Of a stretch of DNA of 64,000 nucleotides, positions 13,441 to 22,107 are shown one piece after another (the first letter of the stretch is position 1; each line of letters opens with the position of its first letter). This DNA is from Corynebacterium confusum (GTDB lineage Bacteria > Actinomycetota > Actinomycetes > Mycobacteriales > Mycobacteriaceae). A program made the position numbers and the translations under genes. The notes below the pieces were generated by a model. That model ran no database searches. It was not told where the DNA came from and saw only the letters and a list, made by a program, of their open reading frames with translations. The stretch lies in NCBI RefSeq assembly GCF_030408715.1, contig NZ_CP047202.1, forward strand, positions 372,001 to 436,000. Direction: 5' to 3'.

Positions 13441-14277
13441 TTAGGTCCGTCGCGTAGGCCAAGTCGTGACTTCGGAGTTCTTCGCGTTGGTCTCCTCCGG
13501 CCGCAGGCCAGCGTGGAGGTCGGCGGTGAAATCGGGGGCGATGTAGCGCAGCACCGCCTCGTCGAGACTCGGGTAGCTGCCTTGGACTTCCGCGACGGTG
13601 CCGTTGGCGGTGACAAGGCCGTCCTGGAGGATGACCACGCGGTCGGCGTAGCGCTGGGCCTCCTCGAGGTAGTGGGTGGCGAAAATGATGGTCTGGCCTT
13701 TTCGTGCCTGGTAGCGCAAGGCGTCCCAGAATTCGTGGCGGGCGTAGATGTCCATGCCGGTGGTGGGCTCGTCCAGGATGAGGAGGTCGGGGCGGGGCAG
13801 GATTGCCAGCGCGAAACGCACGCGCTGCTGCTCCCCGCCGGAGCACAACCGGACCTTACGGTTCTGGATCTCAGTCAGCCGGGTCTCCTCCAAGACTTCG
13901 CGCACGACCTCATCCAGTGGCGCGGACCGCGGGTGCAGCCCGGCTATTGCGCGTATGGTCTCCTCGACCGTGATGTCGGGGAGAAGTCCGCCAGACTGCA
14001 TCACCGCGCCCACGCGCGAGGTCTTCGCGGCCCGGGCGGGTGGCCCGCCAAAGAGTTCGATGGTGCCGCTGGTTGGTTCGGTCAGTCCTAGCACCATGTC
14101 GAAAAGCGTTGTCTTGCCCGCGCCGTTGGCGCCTACCAAGGCGACAACCTCCCCAGCGGGGATGGTTAGGTCAAGGTCCCGGATGGCGTTGACCCGCTTC
14201 TTGCCGCGCCCGAAGGCTTTGGTCAGGTGCTGAATCTCAATAGCTGGGGTGGGATTGCTGTTCGTGCTCGCGTTCAT
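13441..14277 (-). CDS. ABC exporter ATP-binding protein
   Basis: Encodes 278 aa with Walker A GANGAGKTT, Q-loop region VMQSGG, an unusual signature CSGGEQQR (Cys in place of the usual Leu), Walker B LLILDEPTTGMD and the H-loop FATHYLEE. It energises the adjacent ABC-2 permease. I used the ATG at 14277 (MNASTNSNP); upstream in-frame ATGs at 14337 and 14349 would run into the palindromic operator and lengthen the protein without homology. No good Shine-Dalgarno precedes it, so a short or absent leader is possible. Confidence 0.83.
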   Translation of the reverse strand: MNASTNSNPTPAIEIQHLTKAFGRGKKRVNAIRDLDLTIPAGEVVALVGANGAGKTTLFDMVLGLTEPTSGTIELFGGPPARAAKTSRVGAVMQSGGLLPDITVEETIRAIAGLHPRSAPLDEVVREVLEETRLTEIQNRKVRLCSGGEQQRVRFALAILPRPDLLILDEPTTGMDIYARHEFWDALRYQARKGQTIIFATHYLEEAQRYADRVVILQDGLVTANGTVAEVQGSYPSLDEAVLRYIAPDFTADLHAGLRPEETNAKNSEVTTWPTRRT

Positions 14278-14334
14278 GCCCCGAGTATCGGGGAGAAGAT
14301 CAAGGGGTGCGTAGGCCAAAGATCCAGACATAGG

Positions 14335-14350
14335 CATGACAAATGTCATG
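14335..14350. promoter_or_regulatory. Palindromic operator of the TCS/ABC operon
   Basis: CATGACAAATGTCATG consists of two seven-base perfect arms around an AA centre. It lies 58 bases upstream of the ATPase start, where a NarL-family regulator would bind to control its own operon. A role for the operon's regulator is inferred. Confidence 0.6.
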
Positions 14351-14384
14351 GGGCGGGGTCTCTACCCCCGCTCGGGCAGGTGAT

Positions 14385-14412
14385 TTTGTCGTGTGAAGGG
14401 GCTTGCTATGCT
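14385..14412 (+). promoter_or_regulatory. Candidate promoter of the thiamine transport operon
   Basis: TTTTGT (14385-14390) and TATGCT (14407-14412) are spaced by 16 bases, just before the TPP riboswitch. Confidence 0.5.
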
Positions 14413-14435
14413 AAACGCCTGTACAATTAAACAAA

Positions 14436-14526
14436 CGCGGGAGCTGCTGGCGGCAAAGTCCAGCGGCTGAGATGGCCTGGGGCCGAACCGTAGAACCTGA
14501 TCCGGGTAATGCCGGCGCGAGGGAGG
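14436..14526 (+). promoter_or_regulatory. TPP riboswitch (thi box)
   Basis: The conserved TPP aptamer blocks are all present: GGGAGC at the 5' side, GCTGAGATGG (14466-14475), GAACC and the strongly conserved ACCTGATCCGGGTAATGCCG (14496-14515), then CGAGGGAG closing P1. The Shine-Dalgarno GGGAGGA overlaps the 3' edge and the ykoE ATG follows at 14531. Control is therefore most likely at translation initiation, with thiamine pyrophosphate shutting off the transporter. No terminator stem is visible between aptamer and gene. Confidence 0.95.
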
Positions 14527-14530
14527 AAAA

Positions 14531-15115
14531 ATGCCGAATAGGCTTCATTGGCGTGTTGTAGACATCGTGGTTGCATCCATCTTGGGTGTGGCCTGCGGTC
14601 TGATTTTCTTGCTGTGGAACACCGTGGGGTACGCATGGTTCATGGCCATGGATAGCCTCACACCGGGGCTCGGGGGACTGGCCACCGGTATCTGGCTGCT
14701 GGGCGGCGTCATTGGCGGCTTGGTGATTCGCAAGCCGGGCGCGGCTATCTTCGTCGAAGTCCTAGCGGCGTCGGTCTCCGCGGCGCTGGGCAGCCAGTGG
14801 GGCATCGAGACACTCTACTCCGGCCTGGCCCAGGGCCTGGGCGTCGAGATCGTCTTGGCGATCTTCGCCTACCGGAACTTCAAGCTGCCGGTGGCGGCAC
14901 TGTCCGGCATCGGCGCGGGCATTGGCGCATTCATCCTGGAGCTGTTCACGTCCGCTAACCTGGCCAAGTCGCTGGAGTTCAACCTCATCTACCTGTCCTG
15001 CCTGATGATCTCCGGCGCCATCCTGGCTGGCGTGCTCGGCTACTACCTGGTCCGCGCCCTGGCGCGCACCGGCGCCCTGGACCGGTTTGCGGTCGGCCGG
15101 GAAACCCGTGCCTAG
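14531..15115 (+). CDS. ykoE: Thiamine/precursor ECF transporter S component YkoE
   Basis: Encodes 194 aa, highly hydrophobic, with about six membrane segments and the YkoE-family N-terminus (RLHWRVVDIVVASILGVACG). It is the substrate-binding membrane component of an energy-coupling-factor transporter for thiamine or its hydroxymethylpyrimidine precursor. It is the first gene after the TPP riboswitch and overlaps the next gene. Thiamine itself versus HMP as substrate cannot be settled from sequence. Confidence 0.92.
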   Translation: MPNRLHWRVVDIVVASILGVACGLIFLLWNTVGYAWFMAMDSLTPGLGGLATGIWLLGGVIGGLVIRKPGAAIFVEVLAASVSAALGSQWGIETLYSGLAQGLGVEIVLAIFAYRNFKLPVAALSGIGAGIGAFILELFTSANLAKSLEFNLIYLSCLMISGAILAGVLGYYLVRALARTGALDRFAVGRETRA

Positions 15116-16583
15116 TCCCGCTGCCAACCACCCGACGGGACTTGCCGCCCGGGGCTTCGGCTGGCAGCACGCCGGGCGCAACCGGGCGGCACTCAAAGAC
15201 ATTGAGCTCGACATCGCGCCAGGCGAGCGCGTCCTGCTGTGCGGGGACTCCGGCTCCGGCAAGTCGACGCTGCTGGCCGCCTTCGCGGGCGTGCTGGGCG
15301 GCGATGACGAGGGCGAGCAGACCGGCGAGTTGACGCTCTACGACGGCGCCGGCCACCGCGAGGCGCCGGGGCGCACCGTCCCGGTGGGGCTGGTGCTCCA
15401 GGACCCGGACGCGCAGGTGATCGCCTCCCGCGTGGGCGATGACGTCGCCTTCGGGTGCGAGAACCTCGGCGTGGAAAGGGAAGAGATCTGGCGCCGTGTG
15501 CGCCACGCCTTGGCCGTGGTGGGCCTGGACGTCGGCCTTGACCACCCGACGCAGCGCCTGTCCGGCGGGCAGAAGCAGCGCCTGGCGCTGGCCGGGATCA
15601 TCGCCATGGGCGCGGGTCTGATCCTGCTCGACGAGCCCACGGCCAACCTCGACCCGCAGGGCGCCCGGGACGTGATCGCCGCGGTGTGCGACACTGTCGA
15701 GGCCACCGGCGCGACGCTCGTCGTGGTCGAGCACAACTACTCCGGCTGGGAAGACCTGCTGGACCGCGCGATCGTGCTCAGCGACGGGCGCGTGAGCGCG
15801 GATTCCACCGTCGCGGAAGTGGCCGCCGCCCGGGCGGTGACTGGTCTGCCGGAAGCCCGGCCGGTTGCCCCGCACGCGCCGGCCGCGATGTTCTCACGCG
15901 ACCTGGTCACCCGCTTCGGCCCGCCGCGCAGCTACGAGATCCCGGCTGGGGCCTCCACCGTGATTACCGGGCCGAACGGCTCCGGCAAGACCACCTGGCT
16001 GATGACCATGGCCGGCCTGCTCGCCCCGGTCAGTGGTCAGATCGGCTTGTCGGACGAGGTCGCCCGCGGGCTGCCGCCCACCCCGCGGAAGTGGAAGTCG
16101 CGGCAGCTGGCGCACCGTATCGGCTACGTATTCCAGAACCCGGAGCACCAATTCGTTGCCCGCAGCGTGGCTGAGGAGCTGCGCGTGGGCCCAACGGTGA
16201 TGGGCGAGGAGGTGCCGACCGCGCGCATCGACGAGCTGGTGGAGCGCCTCCGGCTCGGGCACCTGCTGGAGGCCAACCCGTTCACGCTCTCCGGCGGGGA
16301 GAAGCGCCGCCTGTCAGTGGCTACCGCCCTGGTGACCGCGCCGGCGGTGGTCCTCCTCGACGAGCCCACCTTCGGCCAGGATCCGTCTACCTTCGCCGAG
16401 CTGGTCGTCATGCTGCGCGAGCTCGTCGACGCCGGCACCACGATCGCCTCCATCACCCACGACGAGATGTTCATCGCGGCGCTGGGTGATGGCCACATCC
16501 GCGTCACGGCCCCCGAGGCCGCGCCCAGCGTGCCAGCGAGTCGTGTCCGCGGCCGCCGGCGAGGGGAGGGCCGGAATGCCTAA
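15108..16583 (+). CDS. ykoD: ECF transporter duplicated ATPase YkoD
   Basis: Encodes 491 aa with two fused ABC ATPase domains. Domain 1 has Walker A GDSGSGKST, signature LSGGQKQRL and Walker B LILLDEPTANLD. Domain 2 has GPNGSGKTT, LSGGEKRRL and VVLLDEPTFGQD. They supply the energising module of the YkoEDC transporter. The GTG at 15108 overlaps the ykoE stop by eight bases; a TTG at 15087 is possible but lacks support. Continuous translational coupling through ykoE-ykoD-ykoC is expected. Confidence 0.9.
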   Translation: MPSPAANHPTGLAARGFGWQHAGRNRAALKDIELDIAPGERVLLCGDSGSGKSTLLAAFAGVLGGDDEGEQTGELTLYDGAGHREAPGRTVPVGLVLQDPDAQVIASRVGDDVAFGCENLGVEREEIWRRVRHALAVVGLDVGLDHPTQRLSGGQKQRLALAGIIAMGAGLILLDEPTANLDPQGARDVIAAVCDTVEATGATLVVVEHNYSGWEDLLDRAIVLSDGRVSADSTVAEVAAARAVTGLPEARPVAPHAPAAMFSRDLVTRFGPPRSYEIPAGASTVITGPNGSGKTTWLMTMAGLLAPVSGQIGLSDEVARGLPPTPRKWKSRQLAHRIGYVFQNPEHQFVARSVAEELRVGPTVMGEEVPTARIDELVERLRLGHLLEANPFTLSGGEKRRLSVATALVTAPAVVLLDEPTFGQDPSTFAELVVMLRELVDAGTTIASITHDEMFIAALGDGHIRVTAPEAAPSVPASRVRGRRRGEGRNA

Positions 16584-17346
16584 TATCCTGACGACTGTCA
16601 ACCCAGTGACCCGGCTGACGCTGATGGTCATCTTCACCACGCCGCTGCTGCTGAGCCTGGACTGGGTCAGCGCGACCGTCTCCCTGGGCCTGACGGTGCT
16701 GCTCGCCCCGCTGTGCGGGGTGCCCTGGCCCCGGCTGATCCGGCTGGCCTGGCCCCTGCTGGTTATCGCCCCGCTGTCGGGCATTTCTATGCTGCTCTAC
16801 GGCCGGCCGGGCGGTAAGGAGTACTTCTCCATCTGGCTGGCGGTGGTCACGGAGAACTCGGTCGAGCTGGCTATCGCGGTGATGATCCGTGTCCTGGCCG
16901 TCGCCCTGCCCGTGGTGGTGCTGGCGCGCGACATCGACCCGACGGAGCTGGGCGACGGCCTGGCCCAGGTGTTGCGGCTGCCCGCCCGTTTTGTCATCGG
17001 CGCGGTGGCCGGAGTGCGCATGGCCACCCTCTTCAAGGACGACTGGGCGTCTTTGGAACGGGCCCGCCGGGCTAGGGGGCTGACCGACCGCGGCCGGATT
17101 GCGCACATGGCCTCGATGTCCTTCGGCCTGCTGGTCGTGGCCCTGCGGCGCGGCGGCAAGCTCGCCACGGCGATGGAAGCCCGCGGTTTCGGCCGCACCC
17201 CGCCGCACGGCAGGAGCCGGACCTGGGCGCGCGAATCCCGCCTGCGCACCCAAGACTGGCTGGCCATGGCCGGTGTCGTAGTACTCGCGGCCGTCCCGGT
17301 GGTAGTTTCGGTAGTCACGAACTCCTGGCGATTTTTTGGATTGTGA
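16576..17346 (+). CDS. ykoC: ECF transporter T component YkoC
   Basis: Encodes 256 aa. Hydrophobic N-terminal and C-terminal regions flank the coupling domain of CbiQ/EcfT proteins, with the Ala-Arg-Gly signatures ARRARGL and MEARGFGR that contact the ATPases. The ATG at 16576 follows GGGGAGGG and overlaps the end of ykoD by eight bases. With YkoE and YkoD it completes the transporter. Confidence 0.9.
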   Translation: MPNILTTVNPVTRLTLMVIFTTPLLLSLDWVSATVSLGLTVLLAPLCGVPWPRLIRLAWPLLVIAPLSGISMLLYGRPGGKEYFSIWLAVVTENSVELAIAVMIRVLAVALPVVVLARDIDPTELGDGLAQVLRLPARFVIGAVAGVRMATLFKDDWASLERARRARGLTDRGRIAHMASMSFGLLVVALRRGGKLATAMEARGFGRTPPHGRSRTWARESRLRTQDWLAMAGVVVLAAVPVVVSVVTNSWRFFGL

Positions 17347-18005
17347 TAGCTTCTATGCCCTCTGACCAGCCCGAGCAACCTGCTAGTGGCGTCGCAGACG
17401 AGCCCTTCCCGTCCGCGGCGGCACTAAATCACTTGAGCATCGACCGGCAGCAGGCCTACGTGGTCGCGCGAGTTTTAGAGCTCGCCGCAGAGACCAAGCG
17501 GCCGATGAAGCCCGTCACCGTGCTCATCGACGGCCCGTCGGGGGCGGGCAAAACCTGGCTATCGGCTCGTCTGGCCGAACGCGACAATTGCCAGGTCGTA
17601 CACCTGGACGAGTTCTACCCCGGCTGGCACGGCCTGGACCGCGGCTCGGAGATGGTCCACGAGCACGTCCTGCGCCAGATGAACCCTGGCTACTGGCGCT
17701 GGGACTGGGAGGCCAACGCCCCCGGCGAGTGGATGAGCCTAGACGCCCGCGACGACCTCATCGTCGAGGGCGTGGGCTCGGTAACCCCGGAATCCCTGGC
17801 CACCGCCCGGGAGCGCGGCAGCGTCGTGGCGGTCTGGGTCACCGGGCCACGCGAAGAGCGCAAGGAGCGCGCGCTGGGCCGCGATCCGTATTACGCCGAG
17901 TGGTTCGAGGTCTGGGAGGAACAAGAAAAGGAACACTTCGCAGAACTCGAGGCCGCCGGAATCGATTTCGACGTCCACTGGGACTGGACCCCGGTGCAGG
18001 ACTAG
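17343..18005 (+). CDS. P-loop kinase-like protein in the thiamine transport operon
   Basis: Encodes 220 aa (216 if the ATG at 17355 is used). The GTG start overlaps the ykoC stop as GTGA, so it is coupled to the transporter. Walker A GPSGAGKTW lies at residues 64-72, followed by VVHLDEFYPGWHGLD and later IVEGVGSV. This is the order of motifs in uridine kinase/phosphoribulokinase-like P-loop kinases. The C-terminal third is acidic and aromatic. The substrate is not readable. The position after a TPP riboswitch and ykoEDC suggests phosphorylation of an imported thiamine precursor, but that is inference from context only. Confidence 0.72.
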   Translation: MIASMPSDQPEQPASGVADEPFPSAAALNHLSIDRQQAYVVARVLELAAETKRPMKPVTVLIDGPSGAGKTWLSARLAERDNCQVVHLDEFYPGWHGLDRGSEMVHEHVLRQMNPGYWRWDWEANAPGEWMSLDARDDLIVEGVGSVTPESLATARERGSVVAVWVTGPREERKERALGRDPYYAEWFEVWEEQEKEHFAELEAAGIDFDVHWDWTPVQD

Positions 18006-18035
18006 CGGAGGCAGAAAGCCAGCCGCGCCAGCCGC

Positions 18036-18722
18036 CTAACCGCGGTAATAGCCCTCGGCGTCACAGCCCTGGGCGGCCTGGACCACCAGCTCGCATCCCC
18101 GCGCCCGCGCCGCAGTTTGCAGCTCCGGCAAGTGGCTTTCCACCACGGAGCCGGGCCAGGAGGTGGTGCGCAGCTGCAGCCCCATGCCGTGGGCGTGGGC
18201 GGTGTCCGCGGCGATATCCAGGCTCTGCCACATGCGGTGAGCTACCGCGGGCGTCACCCTGGCCACGGCGGGCAAGTCTCTGGGCAGGCTCTTGACATCT
18301 AGGCCTATCCAGTCCGGCCGGGTGTCCGGATCCGCCAGCAGGCGCCGCAGCCGCGCCGGACTATAGCCACTGGTGTGCAGCCCCACCGGGAAACCGGCGG
18401 CGTGGGTGCGGCGGATGGCATCGGCCAGCCCTGGTACCGCCAGCGGTTCCCCGCCGGAGATGACCAGGGCATCGATAAGCCCCCTACGCGCGTGCAGCAG
18501 GTCGAGCACCTCCTCGAAGCCTTGGTCGCCGCCGTTTCCGAAGGGCTGGAGCGCCGGGTTGTGGCAGTAACGGCAGCGCAGCGGGCAGCCCTGCACGAAG
18601 GCCGTGATCGTGAGCTTGCCCGGCCAGTCGCAGGTCGAAAAGGGGATGACCCCCGCGATGGGCAGCGAGGAGCTGGCCGGCCCGGCGGAAGCGTGCGGGG
18701 GATTAATGAGCCTGGTCGACAT
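18036..18722 (-). CDS. nrdG: Anaerobic ribonucleotide reductase activase (radical SAM)
   Basis: Encodes 228 aa. The radical-SAM cluster motif CPLRCRYC places Cys46, Cys50 and Cys53, and VISGGEPLA follows for SAM binding. It uses SAM and a 4Fe-4S cluster to install the glycyl radical on NrdD under anaerobic conditions. Its start overlaps the end of nrdD by 20 bases, so the two are translationally coupled. The adjacent nrdD is what distinguishes it from pyruvate formate-lyase activase. Confidence 0.92.
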   Translation of the reverse strand: MSTRLINPPHASAGPASSSLPIAGVIPFSTCDWPGKLTITAFVQGCPLRCRYCHNPALQPFGNGGDQGFEEVLDLLHARRGLIDALVISGGEPLAVPGLADAIRRTHAAGFPVGLHTSGYSPARLRRLLADPDTRPDWIGLDVKSLPRDLPAVARVTPAVAHRMWQSLDIAADTAHAHGMGLQLRTTSWPGSVVESHLPELQTAARARGCELVVQAAQGCDAEGYYRG

Positions 18723-20526
18723 AAGACTCCGCGAAGTACTCGCGCTCGTGGAACTCGCCCTGCTTGCCGGTGTTGAAGCTGGACACGGGTCGGAAATAGC
18801 CCATCACGCGGGTCCACATCTCCGTGGCCTCGCCGCACTCCGGGCACTGCGGGTGCTCGCCGGAGATATAGCCGTGCGAGCCGCAGATGGAAAACGTCGG
18901 CGTGATGGTGATATACGGCAGGCGGAAGGTGCTCAGCGCCCGCTTGACCAGCGTGGCGCAGGCCTCACCGGAGGACATGGCCGAGCCCATGTACAGGTGC
19001 AGGACGGTGCCGCCGGTGTACTTGGACTGCAGATCCTCCTGGGCGGCCAGAGCAGCGAAGGGATCCGGGGTGTGGGCCACCGGTAGCTGGGAGGAGTTGG
19101 TGTAGTAGGGCTGCGCCGCGGTGCCGGCCTGCAGGATGTCCGGGAAGCGCTCCTTGTCCTCGCGGGCAAAGCGGTAGGTTGCGCCCTCGGCCGGGGAGGC
19201 CTCCAGGTTGTAGAGGTGCCCGGTGCGCTCCTGGGCCCGGGTGAGCAGGGCGTTGACGTGGTCCAGCAGGCGCGCGACCTGGTCGTGGCCCTGCGGATTG
19301 GTGAGATCGTAGGCGTCTTGGGTGAAGTTGCGGATCATCTCGTTGCAGCCGTTGACGCCGATGGTGGAGAAGTGGTTGTCCAGGCTGGGCAGCCAGCGCC
19401 GCGTGTACGGGTAGAGGCCGCGGTCCAGGTTTTCCTGGACGAAGGTGCGGCGGCGCTCCAGTGTGTCCACGGCTAGGTCGACCAGCTCGGACACGCGGGC
19501 CAGCAGCGCCTCCTCGTCGCCGCGGTAGAGGTAGCCCAACCGCGCGCAGTTGAGGGTGACCACCCCGATGGAGCCGGTCAGCTCCGCCGAGCCAAAGAGG
19601 CCGTTGCCGCGCTTGAGTAGCTCCGTCAGGTCAAGCTGCAGCCGGCAGCACATGGAGCGCACCATGCCGGGATCCAGATCCGAGTTGAGGAAGTTCTGGA
19701 AATAGGGCAGTCCGTAGCGCGCGGTCATGGTGAACAGGGCCTCGGCGTTCGGGCTGTCCCAGTCGAAGTCCTCGGTGATGTTGTAGGTCGGGATGGGGAA
19801 GGTAAACGGCCGGCCGTCGGCATCCCCGGCGGACATGACCTCCAGGAAGGCGCGGTTGATAAGGTCCATCTCCGCCTGCAGGTCCCCGTAGCGGAAGTCG
19901 ACGGGCTCGCCGCCGATTAGCGGGGTGATATCCGCCAGGTCGGCCGGGCAGGTCCAGTCGAAGGTGAGGTTGGTAAAGGGCGTCTGCGTGCCCCAGCGCG
20001 AGGGAACGTTGAGGTTGAAGACGAACTCCTGCAGGGTCTGCTTCACCTGCTCGTAGCTCAAGTTATCCAGCCGCACGAAGGGGGCCATGTAAGTGTCGAA
20101 GCTGGAGAAGGCCTGCGCGCCCGCCCATTCGTTCTGCAGCGTGCCCAGGAAGTTGACCGCCTGGCCGCACGCGGACGATAAGTGCTTGGGCGGGGCGGAG
20201 CTGACCGTGGCGGGCACGCCGCGGAAGCCTTCCTCCAGAAGCTGGCGCAGCGACCAGCCGGCGCAGTAGCCGGAGAGCATGTCCAGGTCGTGGATGTGGA
20301 GATCGCCGGCCCGGTGCGCTTGCCCGGCGGCGGGGGAGAAGACGTGGTTGAGCCAGTAGTTAGCGGTGACCTTGCCGGAGGTGTTGAGCACCATCCCGCC
20401 CAGGGAGTAGTCCTGGTTGGCGTTGGCGTGGATGCGCCAGTCGGCGCGCTCGAGGTACTCGTCCAGGGTGGACCGCACGTCGATGGTCGTGTGCTGCGCA
20501 GGGCGCGCGGAAGGCTTGGAAGCCAT
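18703..20526 (-). CDS. nrdD: Anaerobic (class III) ribonucleoside-triphosphate reductase
   Basis: Encodes 607 aa. It reduces ribonucleotides to deoxyribonucleotides in the absence of oxygen. The C-terminal zinc site has Cys548, His551, Cys561 and Cys564 (CGSH, CPEC). The glycyl-radical site is Gly576 in RVMGYFRP. The N-terminus lacks an obvious separate ATP-cone, so allosteric activity control may be reduced. The ATG follows GAAAGGACACCC. nrdG overlaps downstream. Its presence implies growth or survival without oxygen. Confidence 0.94.
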   Translation of the reverse strand: MASKPSARPAQHTTIDVRSTLDEYLERADWRIHANANQDYSLGGMVLNTSGKVTANYWLNHVFSPAAGQAHRAGDLHIHDLDMLSGYCAGWSLRQLLEEGFRGVPATVSSAPPKHLSSACGQAVNFLGTLQNEWAGAQAFSSFDTYMAPFVRLDNLSYEQVKQTLQEFVFNLNVPSRWGTQTPFTNLTFDWTCPADLADITPLIGGEPVDFRYGDLQAEMDLINRAFLEVMSAGDADGRPFTFPIPTYNITEDFDWDSPNAEALFTMTARYGLPYFQNFLNSDLDPGMVRSMCCRLQLDLTELLKRGNGLFGSAELTGSIGVVTLNCARLGYLYRGDEEALLARVSELVDLAVDTLERRRTFVQENLDRGLYPYTRRWLPSLDNHFSTIGVNGCNEMIRNFTQDAYDLTNPQGHDQVARLLDHVNALLTRAQERTGHLYNLEASPAEGATYRFAREDKERFPDILQAGTAAQPYYTNSSQLPVAHTPDPFAALAAQEDLQSKYTGGTVLHLYMGSAMSSGEACATLVKRALSTFRLPYITITPTFSICGSHGYISGEHPQCPECGEATEMWTRVMGYFRPVSSFNTGKQGEFHEREYFAESYVDQAH

Positions 20527-21050
20527 GGGTGTCCTTTCGGTTCAGGGAAGTGGTGAAGCCGTCGCGGCAGGGCCGGTGCCGCGTGCCCGGGGCTGGGCGA
20601 AGTAAAAAGCGCTTTCGATGGACAACATAGCTGTAATTTCGGCGGTGTGAGGTAGTCAAAACGCCATATATTCCGGTGTGGTAGCTCACTAGCCCAACAT
20701 GTTGTGGTTTCGGGCCAGAGTTCGCTGCGCGAACCCGGGGCCATGTAGTGGTCGTGACGTTCGCCCCAGTCCGTCGTTCGGCCTACCCCTTCGGCGGGGA
20801 GGGGAAAGTTCCGTGGACTTTGTCACTAAAGTTTTGGTCCGGCGGTGATTTTTCTTTTTGGCGTGTTATCCGGTAAAGTTCCAAAGGTCTCGTCGTATAC
20901 GTGCGGCGAAGAAGTCTGATCCTTAAACTGGCCGCGGCTAGGGTGAGGTTCTGGACGTGCGGCAGGGCCCCGGAAAAGAGCCCTCATTTTTGCATGTTTA
21001 GTCCCCTTATCCGGCGGCCGGCCGTAGAAGTCAACAGAAAGACTGAAAAT
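20527..21050. promoter_or_regulatory. Divergent regulatory region between nrdD and rpsL
   Basis: No gene is evident in these 524 bases. On the nrdD side there is an inverted repeat, CCCAACATGTTGTGG (20693-20707), and an AT-rich CCATATATTCC (20663-20673), about three helical turns apart. These loosely resemble paired NrdR boxes. On the rpsL side, TAAAGT (20873-20878) is a candidate -10 for the str operon, leaving a leader of roughly 170 bases that is G+C-rich and can fold, but I recognise no known leader motif in it. Confidence 0.4.
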
Positions 21051-21422
21051 ATGCCAACTATTCAACAGCTGGTCCGCAAGGGCCGCCACAGCAAGCGCAG
21101 CGAGGTGTCCACCGCTGCGCTGAAGGGCTCCCCGCAGCGTCGTGGCGTGTGCACCCGCGTGTACACCACCACGCCGAAGAAGCCGAACTCGGCACTGCGT
21201 AAGGTCGCCCGTGTTCGTCTGACCTCCGGCATCGAGGTTTCCGCCTACATCCCGGGTGAGGGCCACAACCTGCAGGAGCACTCCATGGTGCTGGTGCGCG
21301 GTGGTCGTGTGAAGGACCTTCCGGGTGTCCGTTACAAGATCATCCGTGGCGCGCTGGATACCCAGGGCGTCAAGGATCGTAAGCAAGCTCGTTCCCGTTA
21401 CGGCGCGAAGAAGGGACAGTAA
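21051..21422 (+). CDS. rpsL: 30S ribosomal protein S12
   Basis: Encodes 123 aa. S12 lies at the decoding centre and controls accuracy. The ATG at 21051 gives [12 protein letters not shown]; the longer open frame upstream belongs to the leader. Lysines equivalent to E. coli K42 ([10 protein letters not shown]) and K87 ([12 protein letters not shown]) are present, so the sequence predicts streptomycin sensitivity at this locus. It is followed six bases later by rpsG. Confidence 0.97.
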   Translation: MPTIQQLVRKGRHSKRSEVSTAALKGSPQRRGVCTRVYTTTPKKPNSALRKVARVRLTSGIEVSAYIPGEGHNLQEHSMVLVRGGRVKDLPGVRYKIIRGALDTQGVKDRKQARSRYGAKKGQ

Positions 21423-21428
21423 TAAAAA

Positions 21429-21896
21429 ATGCGTAAGAATGCTGCTCCGAAGCGTCCGGTTGTAAAGGATCCCGTTTACCAGTCTGAGCAGGTTACTCAG
21501 CTGGTCAACAAGGTCCTTAAGGACGGTAAGAAGTCGACCGCAGAGCGTATCGTCTACGGTGCGCTGGAGATGTGCCGTGAGAAGACCGGTACCGAGCCGG
21601 TTGACACGCTGGAAAAGGCTCTGGGCAACATCCGCCCGGATCTTGAGGTTCGCTCCCGCCGTGTCGGTGGCGCTACCTACCAGGTGCCGGTGGAGGTCCG
21701 CCCGGGCCGCGCCAACACCCTGGCCCTGCGTTGGCTGGTGACCTTCACCCGCCAGCGTCGTGAGAACACCATGATTGAGCGTCTGGCTAATGAGATCCTG
21801 GACGCCGCCAATGGTCTGGGTGCTTCCGTGAAGCGTCGCGAAGACACCCACAAGATGGCCGAGGCCAACCGCGCCTTCGCCCACTACCGCTGGTAA
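21429..21896 (+). CDS. rpsG: 30S ribosomal protein S7
   Basis: Encodes 155 aa. S7 nucleates assembly of the 30S head by binding the 3' major domain of 16S rRNA. The family motif [13 protein letters not shown] is present and the C-terminus ends AFAHYRW. It is co-transcribed with rpsL. A 211-base gap separates it from fusA, so fusA may have its own promoter (TAATAG at 22047-22052 is a candidate -10). Confidence 0.97.
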   Translation: MRKNAAPKRPVVKDPVYQSEQVTQLVNKVLKDGKKSTAERIVYGALEMCREKTGTEPVDTLEKALGNIRPDLEVRSRRVGGATYQVPVEVRPGRANTLALRWLVTFTRQRRENTMIERLANEILDAANGLGASVKRREDTHKMAEANRAFAHYRW

Positions 21897-22107
21897 TTCC
21901 CAGCAGACTGCACGCACATGCCCGAGTAACGACAACCTAGTTTTCGCGCCGTCGCACGGCGCCCATAACTTGATAATCGTTGCTCGGGCATTTGTCTCGC
22001 AGGCCACTTTGGGTGTTTTAGGCGCCCATGTGCTGCTAAAGCGGCTTAATAGTGGCACAATTGACCGAGAACTATCCGTTTAACGACTATGAGTTGGGGT
22101 AAAGACT

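Noticed and set aside
20658..20707. Confident NrdR box pair
   Set aside because: Matches to the consensus are partial and spacing is slightly off, so it is given only as a tentative regulatory region.
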